NCBI GenBank assembly: GCA_012517375.1
Contig: JAAYVC010000005.1
Coordinates: 1 to 42,920 of the forward strand
DNA length: 42,920 nt
Direction of reading: 5' to 3'
Origin: a bacterium
GTDB taxonomy: Bacteria; Hydrothermota; Tepidihabitantia; B3-TA06
Shown here: positions 16,439 to 25,571 of the stretch, in pieces
Layout of the letters: every line of letters begins with the position of its first letter
How positions within the stretch are numbered: the stretch's first letter is position 1
The notes under the pieces: generated by a model
Databases searched by the model: none
Seen by the model: only the letters and a program-made list of their open reading frames with translations
Told to the model about the DNA's origin: nothing
Made by a program: the position numbers and the translations under genes

Positions 16439-19400
16439 ATGAAAAACAATGTTAAAGGCGTTTGGCTCGTTCTGGCCATGCTTGCGATACCGTGTATGGT
16501 CTTTGCCGGCATCACGGGCAAGATTTCAGGACGAGTGACAGACGCGGATACACGTCAGCCGCTCCCCGGCGCTAACGTGATCGTCGTGGGAACGGACATG
16601 GGAACCGCCACTGGTACGGACGGTTCATACTCGCTCTCCAGCGTTCCTGTAGGAACCTACGATGTTGAGGTTTCCATGATGGGTTATCAGGCCAAGGTTA
16701 TAAAAGGCGTCAGCGTATCTGCGGATAAGGTTACCTCGCTTAACGTGCAGATAAAAGAGGGCAGCGGCATCGTTATGGGTACTGTCGAAGTAACCGCTCA
16801 GAAGGATATCGTTTCGAAGGACCCTAACGTGGGAAAGATAACCAAGGGTTCCGAAATAGTCAGGAGTGCGGGCGTCTCCAACTACAACGATGTCGTGGCG
16901 CTTCAGGCGGGAGCCACTGAGACTTCCGGCAACTCGGGCGGTCTTCACGTGCAGGGCGGACGCGCTAACGAGCTCGTATACGTCGTGGACGGCATCAATG
17001 CAAACGACCCCGTAACAGGCCAGTCCGGAGTCTACATCGACAACACGGCCATTCAGGAGATGACCATCAACACCGGCAGCTTTAACGCCGAATACGGCGA
17101 CGCAATGTCCGGAATCGTAAACATCGTCACCCGTGAAGGCTCGGAAAAGTTCAGGGCAGGCGTAGAGTATGAAACCGACGCCCACCTCAGGCTCAGCGAT
17201 AATCCTGTACAATATCCGAACCCCGATATGTGGCACAACAAGGTATCGCTTTTCGTGAGCGGTCCCTTCTGGGGTCAAGGCACGAAGATTAGCGCCCCCT
17301 CCTTCTACATATCCGGTAACCTCCTCGAGGACGAGGACAGGCTGCCCGCTAACGACAATCACCGCAAGAACGGAACGCTCAAGCTGACCTGGAGACCGGT
17401 TTTCGGCGGTCCTAAATTCACGCTCTCAGGCAACTACTCAGATCAGTGGTACCATGCTTATCTTCACGATTTCTCGAAGGGAATCTGGCTTGACGAGTTC
17501 GGGCCAAGAGTAAAGGCCGATAACTACCAGTTGAACCTTAAGGTCAGCGGACCCTTGGGCAGGGATTCCGCGCAAAGTCTTACGTACACGGTCAATGTCG
17601 GAACGTTCAACACCCACCGCAGCGTGTCTTATATGGACGGCGCCCAGATCAATGATTACCGGATGATAGGCCGGCAGCTGATGCCCTGGGTCGGCTGGGC
17701 ATACAATGAAACGTGGTGGGAGCCTAATCCTGAAGTTCCTGGCGATTCAATACTTCGCAGGCTCTACAACCCGGACTCAATGAATTTCTACATCCCTGAT
17801 TCCATGCTTGCCTACGTGGACGGCTCCGATTCGGTATACGTGGACGTCAATGAACGCTACAGCAAGATAACGAAGGACCCCGATTCCGCGGTCTGGCTTT
17901 TCTACAACGAGTTCATAGTCAAAAACGGCTACTTCTACGAGGGAGACAACAACTTCAACTGGTTCAGCTGGGAAGAGCAGCTTGAGGCCTACAACGAGAG
18001 ATGGTATTCCATAAACGAATGGCGGCCTACGGTAGACGCTAACGGCGACACAGTGGGTCTTCATTATCATATGTTCGATTTTGCGCGCTACCAGCATTAC
18101 TACGAGCTGTATAGAGAATGGAAGCCCGATACGACGGTGCCCGGCTGGGAAGAAGTTGAGAACCCGTACGAGGACAGTCTGGAAACTTCGGGCAATATGT
18201 ATGTAGTCCGCTACAACGACGACCCTGTGTTCCGTCGTTTCAATTATTACTTCAATCCCGTGTGGTCGGACCGCAATACAACGAAATACGTTGCGGATGC
18301 CTCAATAGACTGGTCCCCCAATAAGGAGCACTGGGCTAAATTCGGACTCATCGGCAATTACCACGTTCTGGATTATACAAGCATTCAGTTTATCAACGAA
18401 AATCCGTATACGGACATGTATCACAAGCAGCCGATAATCGCAGCCGCGTATGCGCAGGACAAGTTCCAGCTTGAAGACCTGCTCCTGAATTTCGGGCTCA
18501 GGTTCGACTACTTCGATCCCGCGTCGCAGTATTTTGTTAATCCCGAGTACGTCGATTCGGGAACGGCAGAAGCCAAGCCGAAGTTCCAGTTCAGCCCCAG
18601 GCTTTCAATATCCTTCTCGGTCTCAGATAAGTCGACAATGTATGCGTCCTACGGGCACTTCTTCCAGCCAATCGAGCTTCAGGAGCTTTACCAGAATCTA
18701 AATGGCGACCTCTCTTCGGGCGTACCCCTTCTCGGCAACCCCAACCTTCCTCCCTTAAAGACCGTCTTCTACCAGGCAGGCTATAATATCGCTTTGACGA
18801 GGTTCCTAGGTCTTGACCTGAAAGCCTACTACAAGGATCAGGAGAACCTTCTTGCGACCCGCAACGTAAATACGATTTACAAGGGCAAACTTGCCACCTA
18901 CACCATCTATACCATAGAAGACTTTGCAAAGATTAAGGGATTCGACATAACCGTAAACGGCGGAGAAGGATTAATCTCCGGTTCCGTGACCTACTCCTAC
19001 ATGGACGCCAAGGGTACGGGCTCATCCGGACGCGAATTCTACTATCGCTACCGCGGCTCCGCGCTGCAGCAGCCGAAATCCGAATACCCCTTGGAGTTCG
19101 ACATCACGCATTCAGTGAAGGCGAACGTCAACTTCTTCCTTCCCGACACCTTCGGCGTGAAGGTGTTGAGAAATACGAATCTCAATATACAGTTCAACTA
19201 CGCTTCAGGACCTCCTTACTGGGCGTCCGATTCCCGCGGCAACCCGCTTCCTCTGGGCAGCAAGCGTCAGCCTGGGACTAAGACCGTCGATATGAAGCTT
19301 GAGAAATGGTTCCCTCTCGGCAAGAACCAGAACCTCAACCTCGGGTTTTATATTGACGTAAGCAACGTCTTCAACTGGGCTAACGCAAGCTCGGTTTACG

Positions 19401-19606
19401 GCGCTACGGGTCTGCCCGATGACCCGGGTACAAGACCCGTATACCAGCAGGCAAACTACAGCACTTACGCGCAATACGGCTTTGCCGACGAATACGAATA
19501 CTGGCAGGCCGATGTGGCAGACTGGGAAAGATACTATGCACAGAATCCCGATATGTTCGGAGAACCGCGCCTAATAAACTTCGGGCTGCGCCTGAACTTC
19601 AACTAG
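16439..19606 (+). CDS. TonB-dependent receptor with N-terminal carboxypeptidase-like domain
   Basis: 1055 aa outer-membrane receptor. The signal peptide ends about residue 23 (MVFAGI). Residues 28-110 form a carboxypeptidase-regulatory-like domain (GKISGRVTDADTRQPLPGAN ... SLSSVPVGTYDVEVSMMGYQ). The plug follows (about 118-235: VTAQKD, then VQGGRANELVYVVDGINAND and FNAEYGDAMSGIVNIVTREG). The rest is a beta-barrel with many aromatic strands, ending LINFGLRLNFN. The layout is SusC-like, typical of FCB-group bacteria. Long Tyr/Trp/Asp-rich loops (about 420-610) may bind the ligand, which is unknown. ATG 16439 has AGGAGG six bases upstream. First gene of a three-gene operon. Confidence 0.93.
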   Translation: MKNNVKGVWLVLAMLAIPCMVFAGITGKISGRVTDADTRQPLPGANVIVVGTDMGTATGTDGSYSLSSVPVGTYDVEVSMMGYQAKVIKGVSVSADKVTSLNVQIKEGSGIVMGTVEVTAQKDIVSKDPNVGKITKGSEIVRSAGVSNYNDVVALQAGATETSGNSGGLHVQGGRANELVYVVDGINANDPVTGQSGVYIDNTAIQEMTINTGSFNAEYGDAMSGIVNIVTREGSEKFRAGVEYETDAHLRLSDNPVQYPNPDMWHNKVSLFVSGPFWGQGTKISAPSFYISGNLLEDEDRLPANDNHRKNGTLKLTWRPVFGGPKFTLSGNYSDQWYHAYLHDFSKGIWLDEFGPRVKADNYQLNLKVSGPLGRDSAQSLTYTVNVGTFNTHRSVSYMDGAQINDYRMIGRQLMPWVGWAYNETWWEPNPEVPGDSILRRLYNPDSMNFYIPDSMLAYVDGSDSVYVDVNERYSKITKDPDSAVWLFYNEFIVKNGYFYEGDNNFNWFSWEEQLEAYNERWYSINEWRPTVDANGDTVGLHYHMFDFARYQHYYELYREWKPDTTVPGWEEVENPYEDSLETSGNMYVVRYNDDPVFRRFNYYFNPVWSDRNTTKYVADASIDWSPNKEHWAKFGLIGNYHVLDYTSIQFINENPYTDMYHKQPIIAAAYAQDKFQLEDLLLNFGLRFDYFDPASQYFVNPEYVDSGTAEAKPKFQFSPRLSISFSVSDKSTMYASYGHFFQPIELQELYQNLNGDLSSGVPLLGNPNLPPLKTVFYQAGYNIALTRFLGLDLKAYYKDQENLLATRNVNTIYKGKLATYTIYTIEDFAKIKGFDITVNGGEGLISGSVTYSYMDAKGTGSSGREFYYRYRGSALQQPKSEYPLEFDITHSVKANVNFFLPDTFGVKVLRNTNLNIQFNYASGPPYWASDSRGNPLPLGSKRQPGTKTVDMKLEKWFPLGKNQNLNLGFYIDVSNVFNWANASSVYGATGLPDDPGTRPVYQQANYSTYAQYGFADEYEYWQADVADWERYYAQNPDMFGEPRLINFGLRLNFN

Positions 19607-19623
19607 GTCTAAGGAGGAATAAC

Positions 19624-22600
19624 ATGAAAACAAGACTGATAAAATTTGGTCTGGCGGCGCTTGCAGCGCTGGCCGTTCCTCTGCAGGCGGCGTGGAACAA
19701 CTCGAACGTGCAGGCTTCCACGCAGCAGAACCGCAACCGTCTCTTGACGACCGTAACCGACAAGCCAGCCATCTTCTGGACCGTCTGGTGGGTCGACGGC
19801 GGCGAGATATCAGACTGGGCAATAAGCAACACCTGTCAAGGCGGAGTATGGTCAAGACATCCTGTAGATGAGCGTCCCTACGACTGGACAATCTATCCCT
19901 CTCAATCCATAGGAATGACCAGAGGAAGCTGCGGCGAATATCCCAAAGGCTCGGAACAGTTCTACAACTACGCCTGGGGCCTCTGGGTTGGAAGCAAGTA
20001 CCCTACAGGCAAGGGCAAAAGCCCCAACGTCTCAAAGGGAGCTTATGCATGCGACATGGGCGCCATGGCTTGTTCTGAAATGTCTCAGGCCGGCGGCGCC
20101 GGCGACTTGAGCGGCGTTGGTCTTAACTTCAGCGACGGCGTAATACCCAAAGGCAGCAGCGCCGGAGTAGGCGCAAGGCTTTTTGCCGATCCAGGAACGA
20201 CCCCTCTTTCTTATCAGATGCTCTGGCCGTTTGCGGATACGAGCGTAAACAAGAAGAGACGGGCAATCGGAATGCCCACGCTCGACCCCAAGAACGGAGA
20301 CATAGTCTCCAATCAGGATACCTACGCATGCGCCGGCGACTGGATTCCGGTGGGCGACGCTGCATGCATATGGATTCTTCCCACAGGAGCATACGATGTC
20401 TGGGGTCAAGGTCTGCGCTGGGAGCAAAGAACCTACTGCTGGAACTACGACTACAACAACGCCATAATCTTCATCAACTACAAGATAAGAAACATGAACG
20501 ACTTTCCTCTTGATTCGGTGTATTTCTCCTTTTTCATGGATAACGACATTGGTCGAGGGGGACTCGCTGCAGGCGACGACGGCTACTGGGACGATCTCAT
20601 CGGTTTTGACGAAGGGCTTAACATGGGTTATACCTATGATGCCAATGGGTCGGAAGCCGGATGGGTAACCCCTGCCGGCTACATAGGCGCCATACTGCTT
20701 GAGACGCCAGGCAATAACGGCCTCACGGGGTTGGAGACGTGGCAGAACGCCGCTGACCAGCAGATAGACAATGACGGAACCGACAGCATAAAATACGTCT
20801 ACATGACATCCAAGGATTTCGTCACGTGGGACAGCCCGACGGATGTCAGGATGCTTATGAATTCAGGTCCGTATTTGCAGTTGAAGCCTAATGAGGAAGT
20901 AAGCTTTACTGTTGCAGTGATAGTAGCCTACTCCCTTGATCAACTCAAGGCCAGGGCAAAGATAGCTCAGATCCAGTATGAGAACGGCTACTTCGGATAC
21001 ACGCCTCCGCCCAATCCGCAGCTGAATGTGATAGCCGGAGACAGCACTGTGTATCTCTCCTGGTCGGCGGAGCCGGAAAAGTTCGTTGACCCCATGAGCA
21101 AGCAGCAGACGTTTGAAGGCTACAGGGTATACAGAAGCCTTTCCGGACTTTCAGGTACATGGCAGCTTCTGGCCGACTACGACCTCATGGAGTCCAAGCT
21201 TGCCGATACTTGCGTAGCCACTCACAGCGTAGGACCCAGCAAAACGGAGATCAAGTACGAAGGGCTTCTTGCCGGCGCCGACCTGGAGAAGCTTGGCTAC
21301 GGAAACAACACCTATACGATCACGTTCCAGCCGGATACATCTTACAAATACTACGTGGTTTACGACATAGCCGATCAGAAGGTGCTGAATTACAATCCGA
21401 ACGCACTAACAGAAGGCGGTTTCTGCATCCTGACCGGCAAGAACGGCAGTCCGAAGCCTCTGCCTGCAGACACATTTTACTACCCCTATCATTCAGGCGA
21501 TATCATCTTCATTGACGGAGCGCAGTTTTCCATAAGCGACGGAACATCCGGCGAGCCTGGCGCAATTCTTTCGCCTGTTCCTGGAGACCAGTATACAATT
21601 AAGACCTATGCATCCGAAAACATCGGCGGCCAGAACGGAATCAGGCACTACTACATAGACGAAGACGTGAAGAACGGGCAGATATATTACTACTCCGTTG
21701 CATCATACTCCAGACCGCAGCCTACCGAGAACGTCGGCTCTCTCGAGGGAGGCAAGTCCGGCCAGACATACTGGGCAGTACCCCGCTCTAATCCGATTGG
21801 ATGGCAGAATGCCTGGGTATCCAACGTTCAAAGAGTAGGGGGCAACGGAAACGCCCTCGTAAAAGACAGTGTTGTATCGCCTGATAAGGTTACAGGCCAC
21901 GAGTACGAAGTGGGATTCCGCGGCGTATACGATACAATAGTAAAGGACACAATCGTTACAGCGGCCTACTTTAAGGATGTGGATGAAGATTCGATTCTTT
22001 TAGATAACTTCAAGGTAAGATCCGGAGCGCTCAGCGGTCCGGTGATCGACGGAGTGCTTGTACAGGTTGCCGCCGTATCTATGGATACGCTTGACATGGA
22101 AACCCAGCTCGATACACTGAAGACAGGCTGGCTGGTCAAGACTTCCGGAACCAATTTGTCGTATTCCGTCGATTGGCCGGGTTCGCCTGGACCTATCAGC
22201 AAATCAAAGAGCATTGACGTTCTCGTCTCTGTCGTAGATGACGGAGCGGATGAATTCGGGAAATATTGTCGGGTAGCTGTCACACCCTACAATAACAGTG
22301 CGCCAGTTAAATTCGTTTATGGTCGCTCTAGCGAAGATACAACAGAGATATACGGCGGAGACAAAATTACTATCTACTCACCAAAGGTAACTGCAGCCGA
22401 TCAGATATTTACTCTTAACTTTAGTGATTCGGTAACCAAGATAGTAATGATAGTCGACTCGATGGTTACTCCCTGGGATACGACCTATGATACGCTAAAG
22501 CTTGTAAAGCGGCCTCAGACCGGCGACCAGCTCCTGATAAAGACCCTGAAACCCACGTCAATCAAGGACAGATTCCGCTTCAACACATTCAAGGCCGAGA

Positions 22601-22956
22601 TCTCCGATGCCAATTCAACACTGACTCTGGACGATATCAGGGTCGTTCCGAACCCCTATTATGTAAGGGCGCCCTGGGATAGAACCCAGTACGACAGGCA
22701 TGTAGTATTCCAGTATCTGCCTTTGAAATGCACAATACGAATATTCAATACATCGGGCTTGCTTATCCGCACCATAGAACATGACGGTACAGGACCGGCA
22801 AGTTCCGGCAGCATTACCCTCAATGGCAAAGGAGGTTCCGAGGAGTGGAATCTTCTGACCAATGAAGGTCTTGATTGTACAAGCGGATTGTACATCTGGC
22901 AGGTTGAAACCGAGGATGGCGAACGTGCCTGGGGCAAGTTTGCCATCGTAAGGTAA
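19624..22956 (+). CDS. Large secreted protein with Fn3 and T9SS/FlgD-like C-terminal domain
   Basis: 1110 aa. A signal peptide covers about residues 1-23 (LAALAALAVPLQAA). The N-terminal 450 residues are rich in Trp, Gly and Asp with no family I can name. A fibronectin-type segment lies near 460-560 (STVYLSWSAEPEKF, FEGYRVYRSLSG). The last 100 residues (DDIRVVPNPYYVRAPWD ... GLYIWQVETEDGERAWGKFA) resemble the FlgD-like/type IX secretion C-terminal domain. It begins 17 bp after the TonB receptor behind AGGAGG and is followed by a PorV-like gene. A secreted surface protein handled by the neighbouring barrel is the natural inference. Confidence 0.82.
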   Translation: MKTRLIKFGLAALAALAVPLQAAWNNSNVQASTQQNRNRLLTTVTDKPAIFWTVWWVDGGEISDWAISNTCQGGVWSRHPVDERPYDWTIYPSQSIGMTRGSCGEYPKGSEQFYNYAWGLWVGSKYPTGKGKSPNVSKGAYACDMGAMACSEMSQAGGAGDLSGVGLNFSDGVIPKGSSAGVGARLFADPGTTPLSYQMLWPFADTSVNKKRRAIGMPTLDPKNGDIVSNQDTYACAGDWIPVGDAACIWILPTGAYDVWGQGLRWEQRTYCWNYDYNNAIIFINYKIRNMNDFPLDSVYFSFFMDNDIGRGGLAAGDDGYWDDLIGFDEGLNMGYTYDANGSEAGWVTPAGYIGAILLETPGNNGLTGLETWQNAADQQIDNDGTDSIKYVYMTSKDFVTWDSPTDVRMLMNSGPYLQLKPNEEVSFTVAVIVAYSLDQLKARAKIAQIQYENGYFGYTPPPNPQLNVIAGDSTVYLSWSAEPEKFVDPMSKQQTFEGYRVYRSLSGLSGTWQLLADYDLMESKLADTCVATHSVGPSKTEIKYEGLLAGADLEKLGYGNNTYTITFQPDTSYKYYVVYDIADQKVLNYNPNALTEGGFCILTGKNGSPKPLPADTFYYPYHSGDIIFIDGAQFSISDGTSGEPGAILSPVPGDQYTIKTYASENIGGQNGIRHYYIDEDVKNGQIYYYSVASYSRPQPTENVGSLEGGKSGQTYWAVPRSNPIGWQNAWVSNVQRVGGNGNALVKDSVVSPDKVTGHEYEVGFRGVYDTIVKDTIVTAAYFKDVDEDSILLDNFKVRSGALSGPVIDGVLVQVAAVSMDTLDMETQLDTLKTGWLVKTSGTNLSYSVDWPGSPGPISKSKSIDVLVSVVDDGADEFGKYCRVAVTPYNNSAPVKFVYGRSSEDTTEIYGGDKITIYSPKVTAADQIFTLNFSDSVTKIVMIVDSMVTPWDTTYDTLKLVKRPQTGDQLLIKTLKPTSIKDRFRFNTFKAEISDANSTLTLDDIRVVPNPYYVRAPWDRTQYDRHVVFQYLPLKCTIRIFNTSGLLIRTIEHDGTGPASSGSITLNGKGGSEEWNLLTNEGLDCTSGLYIWQVETEDGERAWGKFAIVR

Positions 22957-22967
22957 AGGAGGAAACG

Positions 22968-24059
22968 ATGAAGCTCTATAAGCGACTCCTCATCATATCC
23001 ACCATTGGGCTAGCGGCTTTAATGACGCCAGTCTCTGCCCGGTTGGGAGGCGCGGGTTCGTCGGCCTCCTTCCTGACAATGGGCGGCGGAGCGCGTCCAA
23101 TAGCAATGGGCTGCGCCTATACCGCTCTGGCTGACGGTCCGGACGCCCTTTTCTGGAATCCGGCAGGAATAGCCAATGTGACATCGCCTCAGGTGTCCTT
23201 CGGACAGGCAATCCTGTTCGCCGGAATGCTTGAAGAGAACCTCGCCGGCGCTTTCCCGCTTGACGCTTCAAGCACGCTTGGAATTCAGATTCTCGCGCAT
23301 CTTTCAGGACCTATTGAAATCACGACTTATGACAAGCAGCAGGGAACCGGAAACTTCTATACGGCCAACAACTATGCAGTGGGAATTACATACTCCCGTC
23401 TGATGACCGAGAAATTCACCGCAGGCGTAACATTGAAGCTGATAGATCTAACTCTCCATGAAGTAGCGGCCGTCGGAATTGCATTTGACGCGGGCGCCAT
23501 CTACAGGATAGCAGAATTCAAGAATCTCAGGCTCGGTTTCTGCGTTCAGCATTTCGGTCCTGATATGCGCTACAGCGGCAATCCCCTACTCTTCAACACG
23601 CATAAAGACACGCTCCAGACCAATGATATACCGTCCACCTTCCTCTCGGAACCATTCCGTCTTCCCTTCACGTTTGCAGGAGGAGCGGCCATAGACCTTG
23701 TCGAGCCTGATAGCATGGGCAGCGGTTCCCGTCTGACGCTTGATGCGGACTTCTTCCATCTCGGAGATCAGTCCGCAAAGGGGTCGCTGGGACTCGAATA
23801 CGGCCTGAATGAGATGTTCTTTTTGAGGTTCGGGTTCGGCATTAACACGTCTCCCGATTTGGGAGATACAACCACAGCAGCTGCTGATGCAGGCACGATA
23901 CTTCGTGAAGTGCTTTCAAACCGCAACGACCGCGGGCCTTCGGCGGGCCTTGGCGTTAAAATCCCAATTGGCGACTTTAATGTCTCGGTAGATTACAGCT
24001 TTGAGTGGCACTGGTACCTCTCTCCCGTGCACCGGGCCTCTCTGGGCGTAGGCTTCTGA
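22968..24059 (+). CDS. PorV/PorQ-family outer-membrane barrel
   Basis: 363 aa. The signal peptide ends near SARLGGAG (about 25). FLTMGGGARPIAMGCAYTAL and DGPDALFWNPAGIANV (about 35-70) are the hallmark opening of the PorV/PorQ/UPF0164 family. A beta-barrel with alternating aromatic strands follows, ending HRASLGVGF. In Bacteroidetes PorV works in type IX secretion as a cargo shuttle. Here it starts 11 bp after a gene with a T9SS-like C-terminus, in the same operon. A perfect hairpin terminator follows. Confidence 0.9.
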   Translation: MKLYKRLLIISTIGLAALMTPVSARLGGAGSSASFLTMGGGARPIAMGCAYTALADGPDALFWNPAGIANVTSPQVSFGQAILFAGMLEENLAGAFPLDASSTLGIQILAHLSGPIEITTYDKQQGTGNFYTANNYAVGITYSRLMTEKFTAGVTLKLIDLTLHEVAAVGIAFDAGAIYRIAEFKNLRLGFCVQHFGPDMRYSGNPLLFNTHKDTLQTNDIPSTFLSEPFRLPFTFAGGAAIDLVEPDSMGSGSRLTLDADFFHLGDQSAKGSLGLEYGLNEMFFLRFGFGINTSPDLGDTTTAAADAGTILREVLSNRNDRGPSAGLGVKIPIGDFNVSVDYSFEWHWYLSPVHRASLGVGF

Positions 24060-24084
24060 ACCCGTTCGTTGCAACGAAAATTTT

Positions 24085-24108
24085 ACTGGGGGCCTTAAGG
24101 CCCCCAGT
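24085..24108 (+). terminator. Hairpin terminator after the PorV-like gene
   Basis: ACTGGGGGCC-TTAA-GGCCCCCAGT is a perfect 10-bp stem with a TTAA loop. Only a weak T-rich stretch (ATCTTCATT) follows, and AAAATTTT lies upstream, so it may act in both directions. Confidence 0.7.
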
Positions 24109-24239
24109 ATCTTCATTGCAAAGCTAATTCCATTTCAAAAAGGTGTTATGAATCAAAGAAAACCTTACGTTGACATCTTTGTGGAAACTTTTTAGTGAAT
24201 ATTTGCGTCGAATAAACAGTACATGTTGTAAAATAGCAA

Positions 24240-25571
24240 ATGGAAAACAAGGATTTAAACCTTCAGGTTTTAGCTGTGTCTAACGTATCAAAAGGAGTAG
24301 AAATCAGGATATTATCCAGAATCGGCTTAATTATATCCGTTATGCCCTTGGTTTTGACAGCCAGAAAAATATCCATCGAGGAAGCCGTCAATACGGCTTT
24401 AGAGGAGAGTATTACTGCAGATCAGGCTAGACTCCAAAAGATTCAGGGCGGAGAGGCCCTGGTTGAGGGGTTTGCCGGGTTTCTTCCTCGTGTATCCGCC
24501 TCAACCTCAAGCTCATCAACATCCCTGGACAGCCTTGGCTCGGGTTCATGGTCTTCCCAGGTCTCTTTGGCCCAGCCGGTCGTGGACGCCACAGCCATTA
24601 TCGGCCTGGTTTCTGGATTTAACCAGAACGCAATGTACCGCAAGCAGTCTGTACAGACGCTTTCAAAGCTTATTGTTGAGGTTGAGAAGTCCTACTACAA
24701 TCTGGCGAAGCGCGAATCGCTGATGAGGAGCGCCGAGAAGGCATATGAAAGGGCGCAGGAATCTGAAAAAGCCGTTAAGAAACGCTTTGAACTAGGCGAC
24801 GCAAGCAAAGCGGATGCGCTATCGGCTGAAGCAGCAACCTTGTCAGCCCAGATGCAGCTTACCCTTGCAGAGGGCCAGCTCAAAGACGCAAGAACGCATC
24901 TTTCCGATCTCATGCTGGGCAGGTATGAAGAGAGTTCCCTTGAGACCGAGGAGCTTGCAGATCCCGAGATGCCGGATTCGCTTCCCTCCACCATAGTATC
25001 GGATGAGTTATTGAAAGACAATCCTGATCTGGCTGTTCTAAAACGTCAGACGCGGTCCTCCAACATCTCGGTTTGGCAAGCCTGGGCGGCTCTATTGCCT
25101 TCGCTCTCGATAACGGCCGGCAAGAATTTTACTCAGGAAGGGGCGATTCCTGTTTTTTCGACATGGGATGATATTCCAACAGGATACGGTATATCAATAA
25201 GCGTTCCCTTTATAGATATTCCTTCGCGAGCTATAGGGATAAGCCGCGCACATATCGCCCGCAGACAAGCGCACCTTGCGCAGTCTGCGCAAGAGCTTAC
25301 GACAAAAGAGCTTCTCTCGACTCTTTTGTATACGCAGGACGTTGCATACAAAAGCTTTGAGTTTGCGAAAAAGAGTGAAGCTTTGGCAAGGGAAAAGTAC
25401 AATTTGACCATAAGAAGTTATGAGTTAGAAGCTTCTTCAATTGTTGAACTTATGCAAGCCCAGGCGGATCTGGCAGATGCGGAGCGTGCTCTCGCGGAAG
25501 CCAAGGCGAATTACTGGTCTAGCCGTGCAGACTTGAACTACGTTCTGGGTCGCTCACTGGAGGCAAGATGA
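24240..25571 (+). CDS. TolC-family outer-membrane efflux protein
   Basis: 443 aa. ISIEEAVNTALEESITADQA begins the TolC repeat, and long coiled-coil helices (AEKAYERAQESEKAVKKRFE, ELEASSIVELMQAQADLADA) fill both halves. It should form the outer-membrane channel of the pump encoded downstream. The start is uncertain. ATG 24240 has a TAAAAT box 5 bp upstream but leaves an odd 25-residue N-terminus before the signal-like hydrophobic stretch (LIISVMPLVLTA). AAAAGGAG at 24290-24297 sits inside the frame, and only non-standard codons (ATC, ATA) follow it at a suitable distance. The stop overlaps the next ATG by 4 bp. Confidence 0.88.
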   Translation: MENKDLNLQVLAVSNVSKGVEIRILSRIGLIISVMPLVLTARKISIEEAVNTALEESITADQARLQKIQGGEALVEGFAGFLPRVSASTSSSSTSLDSLGSGSWSSQVSLAQPVVDATAIIGLVSGFNQNAMYRKQSVQTLSKLIVEVEKSYYNLAKRESLMRSAEKAYERAQESEKAVKKRFELGDASKADALSAEAATLSAQMQLTLAEGQLKDARTHLSDLMLGRYEESSLETEELADPEMPDSLPSTIVSDELLKDNPDLAVLKRQTRSSNISVWQAWAALLPSLSITAGKNFTQEGAIPVFSTWDDIPTGYGISISVPFIDIPSRAIGISRAHIARRQAHLAQSAQELTTKELLSTLLYTQDVAYKSFEFAKKSEALAREKYNLTIRSYELEASSIVELMQAQADLADAERALAEAKANYWSSRADLNYVLGRSLEAR

